From the NCBI GenBank assembly GCA_002376965.1, contig DFOV01000445.1, positions 8,724 through 16,511 of the forward strand: a stretch of 7,788 nt of DNA, read 5' to 3'. Under the pieces are notes generated by a model that was not told the origin of the DNA, ran no database searches, and saw only the letters and a program-made list of their open reading frames with translations. Made by a program: the position numbers and the translations under genes. The stretch comes from Gammaproteobacteria bacterium UBA3532 (lineage in GTDB: Bacteria > Pseudomonadota > Gammaproteobacteria > Enterobacterales > UBA3532). This document shows, in pieces, positions 6,552 to 7,788 of this stretch; the first letter of the stretch is position 1, and each line of letters begins with the position of its first letter.

Positions 6552-6773
6552 ATGACAACAGCAAGCATTCGATTAGAAGGTAGCTTGGTCGAAAAAGCCA
6601 AGATCATTGGCAAAGCCCAGTCGCGCTCGGCAGCAAAACAAATTGAACACTGGGCGAAGATAGGCCGAATGATGGAAGACAATCCTGATTTGTCTTATGA
6701 ATTTGTTCAACAGTCTTTAATTGCCAAGGCCGAAGCCGAGGCTGAAGAACTAGAGGCTTACACGTTTGGCTAA
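6552..6773 (+). CDS. ParD-like type II antitoxin
   Basis: The 73-residue product fits the ParD-like antitoxin family. Residues 3-9 (TASIRLE) form the DNA-binding beta strand of a ribbon-helix-helix-like fold. VEKAKIIGKAQSRSAAKQIE (13-32) and HWAKIGRMMEDNPDLSYEF (33-51) follow; the SRS-AAKQIEHWAKIGR segment is the family signature. The C terminus is Glu/Ala-rich (57-69) and probably becomes ordered on toxin binding. The ATG has AAAGG (6540-6544) seven bases upstream. It overlaps the toxin gene by eight bases, and a double palindromic operator precedes it. The antitoxin would neutralise the toxin and repress the operon; both roles are inferred from family and layout. Confidence 0.85.
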   Translation: MTTASIRLEGSLVEKAKIIGKAQSRSAAKQIEHWAKIGRMMEDNPDLSYEFVQQSLIAKAEAEAEELEAYTFG

Positions 6774-7050
6774 GATTGAAACCGTTCTTCAAACACCTAC
6801 GTTCAAAAAAACTGTTAAGAAACTCAAAGCCAACCAAAAGGCCGATCTCGATAAAGCGGTAAAGGCATTAATCAACGATCCCCTATTGGGCGAAAAAAAG
6901 CGCGGCGATCTCGCTTACTTGCGCGTATACAAATTCAAGATGGTTAAACAGCTCACTCTACTTGGCTATAGCTATGAAGATGGCACCGTTGTATTGGAGC
7001 TGTTAAGCCTGGGTTCTCATGAAAACTTCTATAGGAATATGAAAAAGTAG
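6766..7050 (+). CDS. RelE/ParE family type II toxin
   Basis: The 94-residue basic product has the RelE/ParE fold pattern. An N-terminal alpha hairpin is at about 10-37 (TPTFKKTVKKL onward). GDLAYLRVYKF (47-57) follows, then the strands LTLLGYSYED (63-72) and VVLELLSLG (75-83), and the closing GSHENFYRNMKK (83-94), common in RelE-like toxins. RelE members cleave mRNA on the ribosome and ParE members poison gyrase; the sequence alone does not decide between them, though the GSHENFY ending leans to the RelE-like ribonuclease side. The start is TTG at 6766-6768, with AGAGG about nine bases upstream inside the antitoxin gene and an eight-base overlap. Less efficient initiation from TTG would favour antitoxin excess. 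Confidence 0.87.
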   Translation: MAKIETVLQTPTFKKTVKKLKANQKADLDKAVKALINDPLLGEKKRGDLAYLRVYKFKMVKQLTLLGYSYEDGTVVLELLSLGSHENFYRNMKK

Positions 7051-7147
7051 GAGGTAATCGCCAAATACACCGGTAAAGAGCCCGCTGCATACAATACTAA
7101 CTCGACTCCCAGTTGCCGCCAATATGATAGACTTTCAATCGGCATGG

Positions 7148-7339
7148 TTAGACACAGAGCTGCCTGAACTCTTCCAAAGCCTTCTCTATCGTCGGAATAA
7201 TTCGCTCTCTTTTAGACCAAGGTTTAATACCGGAAGGAAGACGGCTTAACCAATTCACAGGAAAGCTAGCCTAATAATCTCGTAATACAATTACCTCACA
7301 CACATTAGCAACCCCTAATCTATTGATTCCCAATACTTT
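7148..7339 (-). pseudogene. Possible decayed gene fragment with an internal stop
   Basis: On the minus strand one frame codes protein-like sequence between stops at 7340-7342 and 7148-7150, broken by a single TAG (7271-7273). The first part includes GINRLGVANVCEVIVLRDY. The second part includes NWLSRLPSGIKPWSKRE followed by a Leu/Glu-rich helix ending FRQLCV. There is no good start codon or ribosome binding site. The composition (LPSGIKPW, then an amphipathic helix) looks like the C-terminal end of a real protein. I do not recognise the family, and it may be spurious. Confidence 0.3.
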
Positions 7340-7368
7340 TTACAAAAAACTTGCGCTATAACAATGTT

Positions 7369-7403
7369 CCCCCGCGTTTCCCCCTAAGCTCCCCCGTATT
7401 CCC
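7369..7403 (-). repeat. 11-base-phased C-tracts; putative G-quadruplex motif on the minus strand
   Basis: On the plus strand, CCCCC runs begin at 7369, 7380 and 7391, exactly 11 bases apart, followed by CCC at 7401. On the minus strand this gives a G3 and three G5 runs separated by loops of 5, 6 and 6 bases, which satisfies the standard G3+N1-7 quadruplex rule. It lies about 165 bases before the secreted-protein start codon. Folding and function are inferred. Confidence 0.55.
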
Positions 7404-7413
7404 TAATTAATCT

Positions 7414-7439
7414 GTTAGGACGATCGATATACTCCTAAC
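7414..7439. promoter_or_regulatory. Inverted repeat GTTAGGA / TCCTAAC (operator-like)
   Basis: Perfect seven-base arms at 7414-7420 and 7433-7439 are separated by 12 bases that contain CGATCG. There is no T-run after it, so it is not a terminator. The arm spacing suits a dimeric regulator of the downstream secreted-protein gene, which is inferred from position only. Confidence 0.35.
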
Positions 7440-7459
7440 CGAACAAAATTCAAATAACA

Positions 7460-7531
7460 ATTGCTGGCAATAGAGCGACCTGGAATTTCCGGGATGTTTA
7501 AGCTGTATATCCCAACCGGTTGATATCCGGT
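7460..7531. promoter_or_regulatory. Cluster of three short palindromes before the secreted-protein gene
   Basis: Three dyads occur in 72 bases: ATTGC-tg-GCAAT (7460-7471, perfect), CCTGGAA-t-TTCCGGG (7479-7493, six of seven pairs) and ACCGG-N7-CCGGT (7515-7531, perfect). ATATCC also repeats at 7507 and 7523. This looks like a regulatory region or a structured leader for the gene at 7568. No specific regulator can be named and no clear sigma70 promoter was placed. Confidence 0.35.
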
Positions 7532-7567
7532 ATTCAGGTCCTCCGTTCCTGCACTCTGGAGGGCATT

Positions 7568-7788
7568 ATGGTAAACAAGCGGTTACTGGGGGGCATTGGC
7601 CTGCTCGGTTTGACTTTCGCAGCCCAGGCGAGCGAATGTGGCATTGAGTCCATGTTTGTGCGCGGCACCTTTAACGACTGGGGCAACACTGCCATGCAGT
7701 GTAAGAACGGTGTTTGGGAAGCGAAAAACATTCATTTCGATAATTCACAACTTCCCAAATTCAAGTTCGACGCCTTTGGTGACTGGTC
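7568..7788 (+). CDS. Secreted protein with N-terminal starch/glycogen-binding-like module (partial, 3' end outside window)
   Basis: The first 73 codons are present. The ATG has a strong GGAGG (7558-7562) five bases upstream. Residues 1-21 are a Sec signal peptide: MVNKR, then a hydrophobic core rich in Gly and Leu (6-17), with likely cleavage after AQA (19-21). Cys24 is not in a proper lipobox, so a soluble exported protein is expected. The mature part has FVRGTFNDWG (30-39), a second cysteine at 45 that may pair with Cys24, NGVWEAK (47-53) and FKFDAFGDW (65-73). The RGTFNDW...W...FKFD layout is typical of beta-sandwich carbohydrate-binding modules found at the start of secreted GH13 alpha-amylases and related enzymes. 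The catalytic part lies outside the window, so alpha-amylase is a suggestion only. Confidence 0.7.
   Translation, partial: MVNKRLLGGIGLLGLTFAAQASECGIESMFVRGTFNDWGNTAMQCKNGVWEAKNIHFDNSQLPKFKFDAFGDW

Noticed and set aside
7074..7145. Minus-strand frame containing ELVLYAAGSL, like the start of a periplasmic solute-binding protein
   Set aside because: The resemblance covers only about ten residues, then the frame runs into sequence antisense to the toxin. A database search could revive it, but on sequence alone it may be chance.
7491..7550. GGGATG and GGTCCTCC as possible MalT boxes before the carbohydrate-binding protein
   Set aside because: Neither matches the GGGGAKGAGG-type box well enough, and they are not arranged as the expected repeated sites.

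Overview
The window looks like a gammaproteobacterial chromosome of moderate GC content. The left half carries the conserved ubiB / hisE / tat neighbourhood and a methylglyoxal synthase. A marine, polysaccharide-using lineage such as Cellvibrionales or Alteromonadales would fit the secreted starch-binding-type protein at the right edge, but this placement is inference.

Left block (1-4076, all minus strand). In transcription order: ubiB (ubiquinone biosynthesis), hisE (histidine biosynthesis), hinT (HIT hydrolase), tatB (Tat translocon subunit), tatD (TatD-family hydrolase), then a separately promoted helix-hairpin-helix protein with a lysine-rich tail that runs off the left edge. ubiB through tatD are tightly packed: hisE and hinT share a TGATG stop/start, and tatB and tatD are one base apart. 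The block resembles the usual ubiB-hisI-hisE-tatABC arrangement, but hisI, tatA and tatC are absent, hinT sits where tatA would be expected and tatD follows tatB directly.

Middle (4077-4576). mgsA is transcribed divergently from ubiB across a 77-base gap.

Right block (4577-7788) looks accessory. It holds a DUF4143-type AAA ATPase that starts with TTG and is preceded by four in-phase 22-base repeats. A convergent zinc-ribbon protein overlaps its 3' end by four bases. Next is a ParD-like / RelE-ParE type II toxin-antitoxin pair with a clear double operator. About 515 bases without an intact gene follow; they contain a possible decayed gene fragment, an 11-base-phased C-tract array (a G-quadruplex motif on the minus strand) and a cluster of inverted repeats. 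Last is the 5' end of a secreted protein with a starch/glycogen-binding-like N-terminal module, cut by the right edge.

The observations most worth a second look are the 22-base repeats before the ATPase, the phased C-tract/quadruplex motif, the incomplete tat cluster, and the paired GTAG-N7-CTAC operator of the toxin-antitoxin operon. No CRISPR array, rRNA, tRNA or intact insertion sequence was seen.
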